From contig JXTB01000413.1 of NCBI GenBank assembly GCA_002914805.1, positions 263,143 through 327,142 of the forward strand: 64,000 nt of DNA, read 5' to 3'. Every line of letters begins with the position of its first letter. The stretch's first letter is position 1. Below the pieces are notes generated by a model that saw only the letters and a program-made list of their open reading frames with translations, was not told where the DNA came from and did not search any database. This document shows positions 12,375-23,602 of this stretch, in pieces. The position numbers and the translations under genes are program-made. Source of the stretch: Parasponia andersonii. Its lineage: Eukaryota > Streptophyta > Magnoliopsida > Rosales > Cannabaceae.

Positions 12375-13488
12375 ACATAGTTTTTATTACATAGTCTCTT
12401 GATATGATGTAGAGAGTTGGCAAGTAGGATCCACAAATTGCTTTAGAAATGGCAGTTTTGTGAAGGCGTTTGTTTTTGTTCACATCAAAGCATGAAAAAA
12501 TCGAAGCGTTTTTTATCACAGGAAAATGATAGAGCTGAAATTCTACTTCAAAGTAAGAGCAAAACTTTGGCTTGATTTGCAGTTGGGACTAGAAAAGCAT
12601 TGCTTAATTCTTTCATTTGATTTTAGTCTTTGTAATTTTGTTGATGCATTACTTTTTTGTTACCCATTTCTGGTTGCATAGAATATGGACTTCTTATTGG
12701 GATGTTTGTACGCTTGGGGCCATCTGTGTATTTGTAAAACCTGTGATATTCAGTGTAACGCCTTTTATATTGTCTAAAGTTTTGTGTACATCAAATTAAA
12801 TTATATTTTCTAAGGTTCTGAGGTATTAAAATACATTTATACGAACTCAAATACCTGCCCAATTTTGGTATCATCAATCATGTGATTTAGAATTTGAAAT
12901 TAACTCTTTCATTTGAATTTTACTTATAGTATCTTATGTATTTATTGGTTGAACAAATTAAAGAGAATATTTTGAATTTTGTTTATCATTTGATACATTT
13001 TTTTAGGGGGGAAAAAACAAAAAGAAAAAGAAACAAACAAACAACATTACTCTTTTAAATAAGAAAAATATTTCTGGGGTTTGGAACATGGGATGAGGAT
13101 TATTTATCATGATTTCATGTTCGTCAACTTAGGAAATAGTCCATATCTCAAAATTAGTACATGGATAGCTATTATTTCCTACAAAAGTAGGGATTAAAAA
13201 AATAATCTTATACTTAATTAGTGGGACTCATATTAATTTCACATTTCAATACCAGCACATCCTAAATTAAAATATTTTTTTTTATATTTAAATTAAATCA
13301 AAACACATCTATCATTTACGCCAATGCTAGTAATCTCACTTAATAAAAATTAATTTTAATACATTATAATTCCAATAACTGATGTCAACGTAGACCAGAT
13401 ATTACGGGATCGCATTCTAAAAAAAAAAAAAAAAACTTTATTAGTCCAACTCGACCCACATTAATGCAGGCGTGGCACGTCTCATACA
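12375..13488. other. 3' flank of the PRAF-type gene and intergenic DNA
   Basis: The first 300-400 bp are probably the 3' UTR. The rest is AT-rich, with short poly-A runs (13003-13040, 13421-13435). No other gene is seen. Confidence 0.5.
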
Positions 13489-13497
13489 TATAGTAGA

Positions 13498-14270
13498 GGG
13501 TTTTTTAGCATACATACTCATTGAATTTATTTTGGAATGGCAATGTGCCCCCTAAACTTTTTTTCTCGACAATTACAATAACACCTTGAATTTGTAAACC
13601 AGTAGCAATTGACACTATTCTATTAATGGGTGTTAAATTGATAACAAAAGTGGTCATATGACAAATTTTTAAGAGGATGACTAGTGTTTTACATTACCAA
13701 ATGAGTGAAAATAAAAAATAAAAAAATAGGGGATTTTAGAAGGAAAATAAGAAATTTTTTTTTTAGAAATAAAAATAACAAGATTTAAAATTTCAAAATT
13801 TAAACTAATATTCCAAAAAAACAAAATATTACCAAAAATAAAACTAAATAAGATTAACTAGATCGATTTAAAGAGTTCATTTTGGAAAATTTGTTAAGCA
13901 CTTAATTTAAATTGATCTAGTTAATGTTATTTAGTTTTATTTTTGGTAATATTTTGTTTTTCTAAAATATTAGTTTAAATTTTGAAATTTTAAATCTTTC
14001 TATTTTCATTTCTAAAAAAAAAAAGGACTTCCTATTTTTCTCCTAAATTCCCTATTTTTTATTTTCACTCATTTAGCAATGTAAAATACCAGTAATTCCC
14101 TCAAAAAATGCATCACATGACCACTTCTGTTATCAATTTAACACCCATTAACAGAATAGTGTCAATTGCTATTAGCTTACAAATTTATAGTGCTAATTGC
14201 CAAGAAAAAAAGTTTAGGGGCTACATTGCCAATCCACAATAAATTCAAAGGGTATACATGCCAAAAATCC
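13498..14270. mobile_element. Foldback (long-TIR) MITE, Mutator-like by 9-bp TSD
   Basis: The two halves are inverted repeats of each other around a centre near 13885. The left end GGGTTTTTTAGCATACATAC matches the reverse complement of the right end (...GTATACATGCCAAAAATCC). The match continues through the segments TTGACACTATTCTATTAATGG and AGTGAAAATAAAAAAT with small indels. Flanks are TATAGTAGA (13489-13497) and TACAGTAGA (14271-14279), a 9-bp target duplication with one mismatch, typical of Mutator-like elements. There is no coding capacity. Confidence 0.85.
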
Positions 14271-14579
14271 TACAGTAGAGACCAGATACTCAACTTAGCC
14301 TATATTTTTGCAGGCTCACATTTCTGCAGATCTACATTTAGCCATTTCAATTTTAAATATATCTTAATTAAAATTTTTTTAAAAAATCTTCATTAAATAT
14401 TTTCTTTATATGTTTTAATGTTATCTATTTATTTATTTTTAATTTATTCATATTTTAAAAGAATATGAATGGATTTTAGGTTCATATTTTGGCTCACATA
14501 AGTACATATTTGATATTTTAAAGTATAGAATAACAATGAAATTAGACCTGCATTTTGACCACATTTGGCACTTGTAGAC

Positions 14580-14740
14580 ACGATCTACTTAGGTCCACAT
14601 AAAATATAGGGTAGGTCTATAGGCCGTGCTGTGCTCCTTGATAGGAATAGGGCCAGGTCGAGCTGGTACAAAGCTCGTATAGTCTTATCAAATGTGAGGT
14701 GGGCTGGGCCGGATCAGCCTAGTTTACATCTCTAATTCTA
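14580..14740. other. Short GC-richer patch of unknown origin
   Basis: A stretch with GGGCCAGGTCGAGCTGG and GGTGGGCTGGGCCGGATC stands out in AT-rich surroundings. It resembles degraded transposon tails rich in GGCCGGG-like sequence, but no ends or target duplication can be defined. Confidence 0.3.
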
Positions 14741-14754
14741 ATACCATATTAAAT

Positions 14755-15175
14755 AGAGGAAATATGATTTTTTATAGTAATTTTTCAAACAAAAATTGAA
14801 AAATCTCAAAAATTTGAAATTGTTCTGAAAAATCCCTGATCTAATTACAAAAATACTATTTTTAAAAGAATTTAGAAAAAAATACTACTTTTATTAATTA
14901 ATGAGATATTTAAGGTAGCTCGCTAAGTTACCTAAGGTAGCTTAATCAGTTATTTCAAATAATTGAATTAATTACTCCAAGTAACTTAACTAGTTATCTC
15001 GAGTATTATTGAAAAATACCAATTTTTGAAAAAAAAAATGATTCTTTTTGAATATTTTTTAAAAGTGATATTTTTTTAATAAAACTTTTAAAAAACAACA
15101 TTTTTCTAAAATCTAAGATTTTTCAATTTTTGGCATTTTAGACCTAGAATTTTAGAAGAAACTCCATTAAATAAA
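14755..15175. repeat. Dispersed repeat, copy 1 (relative at 62215-62545)
   Basis: Shared landmarks in order with the 62-kb copy: GATTTTTTAT, TGAAAAATCTCAAA, TTTGAAATTGTT, GAAAAATC, GAGATA, AAGTAACTTAA, CTCGAGTATTA or CTCGAATATTA, and an ending GATTTTTCAAT or GATTCTTCAAT. The copies are clearly diverged. There is no open reading frame; it is probably an old MITE or other non-autonomous repeat. Confidence 0.7.
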
Positions 15176-15179
15176 GTAA

Positions 15180-15350
15180 AGATTGGGACACCAAAATTTT
15201 CCATAAAAAATTTACACAAATGATGTGACATCATTTTTAATTATGCAATTTTAAACAATGTGGTCCCATTTAAAAAAAAAAAGAGTTGAAATGAACGCTA
15301 CTTTATATAATATAAGTTTTTGGTGTAAAATATTAGTGTATCTAGCATTA
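15180..15350. mobile_element. Possible small MITE
   Basis: GACACCAAAATTTTCCAT near 15188 is partly mirrored by the reverse complement of GGTGTAAAATATTAGTGTATC near 15320. Termini and target duplication are not clear. Confidence 0.35.
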
Positions 15351-16260
15351 CTATTTAATAGAATAGTATTAAACTTAACAGTTTATCCCAATCTAGTCTA
15401 CTATAATATAATGAAACAATAATTGATTTAATCTGTAATACTAAAGTGAAAATAGGCGTATAGAGCAACTTCAATATAATTGGATACACTAATTTAATCC
15501 AATCCCACAATACTAAAGTGAGAATGAGACCATAGAGCAAGGAACGGAGCCACTCACACATTAGTGGAGGCTCAATCTTAAATTTTCTTTTAAATGACTG
15601 CAAAATTTATGTACATTTGTAGTTTTTTAATTTAAATATATGTGCAAAGCCTCACTAAAAAAGTAAGAAATTTTAAAATAGACCCTACCCGCTAGATAAA
15701 ATTATTGGCTCTGTCACTTTATGGAGCAACTTTGGGTTTCATTATTTCAAGGGAAAAAAAAATGTAATTGAAGTAGAAGAAAAATATAATTAGAAGATAA
15801 AATTCGCAACTAAAAGATAATGTCCCTTTTCCGTGTAGTTTCGAGGCTACTCGTCTATGTCGAGGATTATCGATGGATCACCTAACTTAATAATTTTTAC
15901 TAAATTCCGCCACCGAATACCGATCACCTGCCCAAATTAATTGTTAATAATTAACAAATTCTTGAATTAGATTTTGATTTTTTTGACTTTGACTTCCTTG
16001 ACCTTCTTCATTTCTTTGTCACTAAGAAAACCCATATCTCTCGTCCTTTACCCAAAAAGATGTAATTTCATTTTTGCCCCGGGTTTTGGAACATTTTGCT
16101 AGAAACTAGCAAGTATAAGCGATAATAAGGTCAAAACAGTCAGAAAGGGTCTCTCAATTTTAATTTCCCGGAAAGCTATAGAAATTTTCCTGAATTTTCC
16201 GGGAAAGTTTTAGTTTTAGTTTTTTTGTTTTTGTTTTTGTTTTTATGGGTTGAAAAGCTA
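15351..16260. other. Intergenic region upstream of the XBAT35-like gene
   Basis: AT-rich sequence with no recognisable gene. Two similar segments (TATAATATAATGAAACAAT... near 15400 and AATATAATTGGATACAC... near 15472), each followed by AATACTAAAGTGA, suggest a local duplication of about 70 bp. The small minus-strand frame 15355-15603 is built on it and has no support as a gene. Confidence 0.45.
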
Positions 16261-16267
16261 GCTACGT

Positions 16268-16275
16268 CATATAAA
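16268..16275 (+). promoter_or_regulatory. Candidate TATA box of the XBAT35-like gene
   Basis: CATATAAAA lies about 70 bp before the ATG at 16341, which leaves a leader of about 40 bp. It follows an ACGT core (GCTACGTCAT). Placement is by motif and distance. Confidence 0.45.
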
Positions 16276-16340
16276 ATTCGAGACTAATACTCCATCTCCC
16301 CCGCCAGTTTCTCTTTGGGGAAAAAAAAAACTGATTTAGA

Positions 16341-19300
16341 ATGGGGCAACAGCAATCGAAGGACGAGCTTCTGTATCAGCAAGTCAGCTATGGAAACATC
16401 GAAGGGATCAAATCCCTTTGCAGAGACGGTGCACGCCTTGAGGTAACCAAATCCAGAAAGAGAACTGAGATTGATTTTCTTAATGCTCCATGATTGAATT
16501 CATCACTAATTTTTAAATTTAAATGTGAAATTTTTGTATTTTTAACGATAATTATTGGGTTTTTTAATTTTTATTTTTAATAAATCAATTTAAATGCTCA
16601 GTGGATTGATAATAGAGATGGGAAAACCCCTCTTATGGTAGCTTCTATGAACCCGGAGTTTTACAATGTAGCAAAGACTTTAATTGAACTTGGTGCCAAC
16701 GTCAATGCTTATCGTCCTGGTATGTTAATCCCTCATTTTAATAATAGTAATAATAATTATAATAATTTTGATTGGGAAATAATAGTAATAATGATTGTTT
16801 GTTTTACTTTTGATTGTATTGATTTAAGAAGAAGCTAAGATTTTAGGTCTTATATCCCAATCATTGTACCAGTGTTGGGTATTGAGGATCAAAAGTGAAT
16901 AAGGGGATATTAGAAGATGAATTACGAGTACATTTTCGCTTAACACAATTTCTGCTTTGGTGAAAGAAGAGCCTATAAGACGGGGAAAATGAACGAAATA
17001 GAAGAAAATAATGAATATGTTATTCATCTAGATTGTGATACACACCGAAAGTTCGACTAAGTTTCCTATTTCTAGATCCTTTCATAATCTAAATACCTCT
17101 TATGTAAGAGAAGTTTAACGGGGTTCAATAGCTAAATATGTTAATATCCTTTGCGAAATGTACACGAACAGAGTACTGTTTGAAACTTTATTGTTGGACC
17201 ACATCTATGACCAATTTACTTAATCCAGTTTCTCTCTATTTTTTATTCTTTTCTTCCCCCCACCCCCACCCCCCAATTGTAGGTCGTCATGCTGGGACTC
17301 CTTTACATCATGCGGCTAAAAGAGGCCTTGATACTACCGTTAACTTACTTCTTTTGCATGGAGGTACCCTGCTATTTTGGCTATGGTTTCGGGAGAAATA
17401 TTGTGTTTTGGCAATCTAATTAGTAATTAATAATATATTTCCATGATTTCAGCCAACGCATTAGTCATGAATGATGATTGTCAAACTCCTCTTGATGTTG
17501 CTAGGGAGAAAGGGCACGTTAGTGTTGTCCGTGCAATTGAGGTATATTATAAGTTTGTAATGTGGTTTTCTTTCTCACACCTATTAATCATCTTCTTCTT
17601 TTTTTTTTTTTTTTTTTTTTTTGTTGTAGCTTATGTATTTCTGTTGTGTGTAGAATCATATATGCTTGTTCTCTGGTTGGATGCGGGAGTTTTATGGGCC
17701 TGGATTTCTTGAAGCATTCGCTCCTCAATTGCTTTCAAGAAAAGTGTGGGTATTATTATATACATGTGATCATGTTGAATTATCTTTTTATTTACTTCTC
17801 ATTCCTCCATGTTGAGTATTTATCGAGCATCCTGTCTGTCCAATATGGGCAGATGACTGGAGCTGTACTAACAAAATTTCAACTTTTATTACTTGTTTTC
17901 TTTTCGCATCTCGGTTAAGCTTTAACCTGAGGAAAATACTAGTTGTTCATGCCTGGTGTTTGTTCTTTGTAGTTGGGTTGTCATTTTACCATGTGGTTCC
18001 CCCAATCCTACCAAGCCTTTCAAGTTGGAGCTTGCGCTATATCCTAGTTTGCAGGTATTATGGAGTATCATTTTGCATTTCTTTTGAAGTATACCGTTTC
18101 TGTTTGAATCTTGGCTATTATATGTATTCCAAGCCTTTATTTTCAACTGTCTATTAGTTGTCTTTCTCTGGTGTAACGGCTACAAAATTGGTTGCATGAG
18201 TTTAGTTTTGTCTAATCTAGTGGTTTCATAATTTTGAAAGCTGAATTCGAGTCTACTGTCTAGATTAAACATTCCTATTTTTCTTGCTGGAGATTTAAAT
18301 TCTCATTCCATAACTACAGATTCATACACTTAAACGCTTTATGTATCCATCAAAATGTTAGTCTCTGTGTCTAGGTTTTGTAGAGAAGACCTTGTTTACT
18401 CTAAATGATTTAACGCTTTATGGTGCCGTATCTACATTTTACATACACACTTCAAAATGCTGTCACCTTTTATTTTTATTATTTTCTTCATGACCCATAT
18501 GTGAGTTGCAATCTTTTTATATTTGTGAGTGATTATATTCGCCAATAAGGACCAATCATAAATCATGACCCCAAATTTGGGAGATGGCTGGGAATACCCG
18601 TAACTAATTTACAAAGTATATAAGATGGAGAAAGAGGTAAAAAAAAGAAAAGAAAAAAAAATTACTTGCACAAGTATTGCTGTAGTTTTCCCTTTCGTGT
18701 ATGATGTACTTGCTCTGTTGCCTACTCTTATCTTTATAAGTTCTTGGTTTTGTTTGGCTTTTTGATCTAGAATATAGAGACACCAAGTAACCATGATCTG
18801 TTTTCCTGTTGTTAGTATTACTTTCTGCTTACTGATATAAATCATCTCAAAGCCTTACCTCTGTATGGCATTTGGCAGCTGGGATGCTGCTAGCCTGCTA
18901 CATGACAGCTGGCATAAGTTTGGCACCATTTTAATGTCCAACCTTCTTTTTTTACTAGCTGTTCAAACTGTACTAGTTGAAGTATTGTGGTTTCACAAAA
19001 TGCAGAATACAGGAGCCTTGACCCTTTCTACTCAGTATTATTTTGGATGAAACAGTTGTTTAGAAAAGTATTCTAAATTTGGATTCCAGGTGGTTATATA
19101 AAGGGTTTTTCCTTTCACGGTAGTCCATTATCAGCTTTATGGCATCATTGGCTAATATGTAGTGAGAGATGTTTATTTGTTTTGTCTTGAATTTGATGTG
19201 TATTGTTGGCTTATTGCCTATTAACTTTAAGCTTTTGAGGCGACAAGTTCTCCAACATTTTTACTTTTCCTCCTTTAGCACTCTAAATTATTATACCTTT

Positions 19301-21444
19301 GGTTCATCACGTAAAATGTGTTCAGTCTTTTCAATTGTTGTTGTGTTATAGTAACAAGAGATAATGGTCTCTTTTTTTTCAATGATCTTAAATGGCTCTG
19401 TGATTAATGGCAGGATGCGAAACCACGAACTGTTATTGCGTTATGGAAAGCCAATTTGGAAGAACCAAAGTCACTCCAGTCTGATCCTTCAGTGATAATT
19501 CTCGAGAACATCACAAGTAATTGCTTGATACTAGAAAGTTTCTTTTGGCTTTTATTTTTGTTGGTAACAAGTTTAGGAGTTGATGTCAGATTTCATTTCT
19601 TGGTGTGTCTTTAATATGTCTGGTGTCCATGCATATAGTACCAAGAGGCAGGAGGCGGAGAAGAAGGTGTAGGCAACGAATGCTTAGTCGTAAGTACAAT
19701 AACTGTCAATTTTCTTAGATTCCTGTAGAAAATCATGCCAGAAGAACAGACATTAGAACTAGTGATCTTTTAGGTCAGTTTTGCGACTGACTTATTGGGT
19801 ACTCTGTACCCATATTACTCTCCAGCCTCCGAAGATATGATAGAATTGGCCTTTTGTTAGGGGAAAAAGTTTTATATATGTGTAACCTTTTTATAATTTT
19901 GCTTGGGATTAGTCATGGATATTCTTCTTTTAAGCACATTTGACTTAGTGTCCCCCCCCCCGCCGTTTTTTTTTTTCACAGAAACACGTATTAAACTTGC
20001 ACCTGAAAAGGAAAGTGACTGGCAACAACTTCAGCAGTTTTGTAATGCATGCAAAGGAATTCCGCAGGTACTTTTCAAACTTTCCTTACAGATTTCACTC
20101 TTCTCTGTTACCTGTCCAGCATAGTGGTTACCTGATCCAAACTTCTCGTGCTAATAGTGGAGTGTCCAGTGTCTTATCAGAAAAAGAAAAATGCCAATTG
20201 TGGAATTTTTCATATTGTAAATAGAAGATCATTTGGAAAAAATTTGCTTCAAGTAATTTGCAATTTGTTTATATGGAAGCACGCCTTTGGAATCTGTTGG
20301 TGACTGCTTTTATTTTAGAGAAGTTACAAGATAATTGTTTTTAGATATTATGTAAATAGGAGTGAGGAAGGTACATTGTTTCAGTGCAGCAAAGTGAAAC
20401 CGCTTAGTTACTTACTGTTACTTTCATGGTTTTCTAATTCGATCCATATAATACAAAGTGCTGAAGCTTTTGAGTTGGATTCATTAGTAATAGAGAATTG
20501 ACTCCTTGACCCCATCATAGCTATAGCTCGTTCTTATTTTCTGAGATACTTAGTAGCCGCACTTGTATTCCATCCTAGTTCTATTTTCTTTTTCTTTCTC
20601 TCTTTTTCTTTCTTTCTGGAGCCATCTAGTTCAAGTTATTATTCTATACTAATGCAAAAGCTAGCATATTTCAATATGATTTGAGATGTCTCATGGTCTT
20701 TTCAATAAGTTATGATGCCTTCTAAAATAAGTTAAAAGTTATGATGTATTGATCAAGTGCTACTTTTAAATTCATATTTATTGAATATTTCAGGCACGTC
20801 CTGCATTTTTGCATAATGATCAAAGGCCAGTTGAACCAGCTACTGCACCACCAGCTGCTGAAGATTTAGAATTAGCTATGGCTCTTAGTGCCTCTATTGA
20901 GACTGCTTTGCTGGAGAGCTCACCCCTTCTTGATGCAAATCTGAACTCTGGAGCCAGTACATCTTATGCGCAGAATAACTCTGGGAACACGAGCAGTTCT
21001 AATCCAGGTGCATCAGAAGCACCCCCTCTGGAAAGTATTGAGTGGCGGGGGCATGGAACTGTCCCAAGTGGCAATTCATTTTCTAATGAGCATAATCGGA
21101 TCCAGCATGACTCAATTGCCCCTGCAATTCATTCCCCAGACTTGATTGCATCAGCTCCACCATTTCCAGATGGTCCAATTCAATATCCATCAATTGATTC
21201 AAGTCCTATTGATATATCTAACCCAGCTGTTGAGAATGTACCTGCTAAAGTTGGCGATGGGAAAGAAGATGGAGTTTCTTCATCCTGCATTATTTGTTTG
21301 GATGCTCCAGTTGAGGGAGCTTGCATCCCATGTGGCCACATGGCTGGATGCATGTCTTGTTTGAATGAAATAAAGACCAAGAAGTGGGGATGTCCTGTCT
21401 GTCGAGCCAAGATTGACCAGGTCATTAGGCTTTATGCTGTTTAA
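16341..21444 (+). CDS. XBAT35: XBAT35-like E3 ubiquitin ligase: ankyrin repeats and C3HC4 RING
   Basis: Ten exons join in frame to 484 residues: 16341-16442, 16602-16719, 17283-17363, 17453-17541, 17654-17745, 17973-18054, 19414-19516, 19639-19689, 19982-20067 and 20794-21444. Ankyrin repeats span about residues 12-125 (GKTPLMVAS, GTPLHHAAKRG, CQTPLDVAREKG). A conserved middle part (LFSGWMREFYGPGFLEAF, FAPQLLSRKVWVV) follows, then an Arg-rich NLS exon, a Ser/Pro-rich linker and a C3HC4 RING at about 433-472 (CIICLD...CGHMAGCMSC...CPVC). The domain order and motifs match Arabidopsis XBAT35 (about 462 residues), an E3 ligase linked to ethylene-dependent apical hook growth and defence. The N-terminus MGQQQSKD fits N-myristoylation (Gly2, Ser6). 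ATG 16341 is the only start giving this motif. Orthology is inferred by recognition, not by alignment. Confidence 0.93.
19639..19689 (+). other. 51-bp frame-neutral exon encoding the nuclear localisation signal of the XBAT35-like gene
   Basis: Exon 8 is 51 bp, a multiple of three, and encodes PRGRRRRRRCRQR. The upstream exon ends in phase 1 and the downstream exon accepts phase 1, so skipping keeps the frame. In Arabidopsis XBAT35, skipping of the exon encoding the NLS is known to shift the protein from nucleus to cytoplasm/Golgi. The same arrangement here suggests that the switch is conserved. Confidence 0.7.
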
Positions 21445-21475
21445 TGATCACAACAATATGAAGAGGCGCCAAATG

Positions 21476-22237
21476 GTGAGTGAGATTTGAAAACTTTCTA
21501 TTTATGTGCTTCCATGCAGAAGTATTAGTATCAACGATTTATTAGAGTTGTGCCTGAGGTCTCTTAATATGTTATTGCTTCACGCTCCTAGAGTGTCTCA
21601 AACCCCCTGGAAATTGTTAGGTGTCAAGATACACATACTTTACCCGATGGGTGCTTTATCAAAATTTTTTGGGTTTGCTACACAATATAGAAGTCCTGAT
21701 TGCCAAACCACTAGTAGTGATCAATCCGAATTTAGCATAAGATCTAAGTATGTAGGACTATGTCTATGTTTGGTAGGAAGGAAGGAGAGTTACATTACCT
21801 AGGAAAATAAATGGGAGAGAAAGGAGAGTGCTCTTCCTTAGACGTGTTTTTTTATGAGATGGAAGGAGAATTTTTATTTTTACAATGACAACTACTACTT
21901 TAGTGGAAATTTCTCTCCTAAAATCTCTGTAGTTGGAGGGATTGAAATTTGCTAAAATTAAGGATTTGAAATCCATTGCCTAGTCCGCTCTTTCTTAGAA
22001 TCCTTCTAACCAAACAACCACAGCTTCTCTTGTTCTTTCCATTTCTCCCTCTTACCAAAAAACACTCAAAAGTATTCACCAATCAGTCTAGGTTAGACAA
22101 CCTTAGAATGTCACAGGAGCTGTGATATCCTTGTCCCATAAGCGTACTAGGTACTGATATTTAAAGACCTTGAAGTAGGGCTCTGACCAAATTTCATAAG
22201 TGAATGGTTGAAATTCTCGTTGACCAATGATATGCAG
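21476..22237 (+). other. Possible 3' UTR intron of the XBAT35-like gene
   Basis: A strong donor (AAATG|GTGAGTGAG) follows the stop codon by 31 bp, and an acceptor (GATATGCAG|GTG) occurs at 22237 after pyrimidine-containing sequence. If used, the 3' UTR would continue from 22238. This is inferred only from splice-site strings. Confidence 0.35.
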
Positions 22238-23440
22238 GTGATGAGTTGGGGCTATGGTTGAGAGTTAGGCTACTGCAGCAACAAATCTGTGTAAGGATGT
22301 TTTCTTCGTTTATTCATGGCTTTTGTGGCAAGAGCAGACTTATTTCTTCTAAAGAAAAATGCTGCATTTTAGTCTATCAATTTCTGCTTTCAAATCTTGA
22401 TGTCTTGGTATACTGTTTAGTGCATTTGTTGTTCTTCTGTGTAGATAAATATTTATATTACTGTTGAAGCAAATTCACACCATACCCTTGTGAATAGGCC
22501 TTGTTTGAAACCCCAAAAGACAATGTGTTCGTAAAACTGTTGGTTGATGTATATGTATCAGTGCATATTTACCCGGTTGGTCACCCCGTTCTAACAACAA
22601 AAATGACGACGACAGTGACAGTGCCTCATATTTACTTTTTTGTATTAAGCTCATTTTTGGGCAATATTATTAGGGTATCTTTTTGAAGGTCCTAAATACT
22701 CGCATGAATGGTCATTTTGATCTATTTTCAAAACACACTATTATTTTCATTATTCTGTTTTTGGCCAATTCCAAGAATTCAACTTGAACTAGATGCTAGC
22801 TGAGCAATTGCCATGATAAAAAAAGGACGTGACAGTGGACTTGTAGGGTAGTCATGTTGGCTCGCTTTTCACTTTGGACATACATTTTGAATTAAGGGAT
22901 TTCTCTTTTGGATGTCAGCCACATACTAGTGGCAAAATCTGCTGTATAGCTTCATTTCCTCGATTGACCATATCCATAGCCCTTCTTTTCCCCTTTTTTT
23001 TCCTATTTTTTTTCATATTAATTTGGGTTAAAGTGTATTATCCATTGAAGTGATTAAAGGTCTTAGGAATCTAGTTAAGGGTGGCCATGACGGGCCCAGC
23101 ACTTTATTTCTGCACTTTTTTTAATTCTACGAACTCATATATTTCATCATTGATTCATTGTAAACCATCTAGTCTCTTTTCTAAGACATCAGTCACAAAA
23201 CGTATTGGATAGCCATGTTTCCCTGGTTTGGTGTTCTTTTAGCTGGCATAAAAGGTTAAGCTTACTTCTACAAGGCCTATTCAACTGTTCTTTGTCATTA
23301 GAAAAAAAAAAAATCAACTCTTCTTTGTATATTAGAAAATTTCACCTTCGGCTGTGCGCAGTACGAGTCGAATGCATAATCTGTGGCCATAGGTGGATTT
23401 GGGGGGAGGTTTCGGAAGATAACCTACACTTAAAATAAAA
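22238..23440. other. Intergenic or 3' UTR region without a recognised gene
   Basis: Small reading frames here (22246-22467, 22501-22686, 23205-23438) show no domain or splice pattern. The first part may be the 3' UTR of the XBAT35-like gene. Confidence 0.45.
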
Positions 23441-23442
23441 GC

Positions 23443-23602
23443 AATGCTACTGGATATAAGTGGTGTTCAACATTACAATGATATATTTGTCTGTCAATTT
23501 AATTAATAAATTGTGTGCTATATAGGTTTCACATGATTAACCAGTGATAGAATGGCACATTATTGTAGTGTTGAACACAATTAGTGCCCATAGTATTATT
23601 CG
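23443..23602. mobile_element. MITE with imperfect ~45-bp inverted ends
   Basis: The left end AATGCTACTGGATATAAGTG...GTTCAACATTACAATGAT pairs with the reverse complement of the right end (CACATTATTGTAGTGTTGAACAC...AGTATTATTCG). The interior is about 70 bp. The target duplication is not resolved. Confidence 0.65.

Noticed and set aside
22246..22467. 73-residue frame downstream of the XBAT35-like gene
   Set aside because: It starts in a possible 3' UTR exon and has no domain; kept only as part of the possible UTR.
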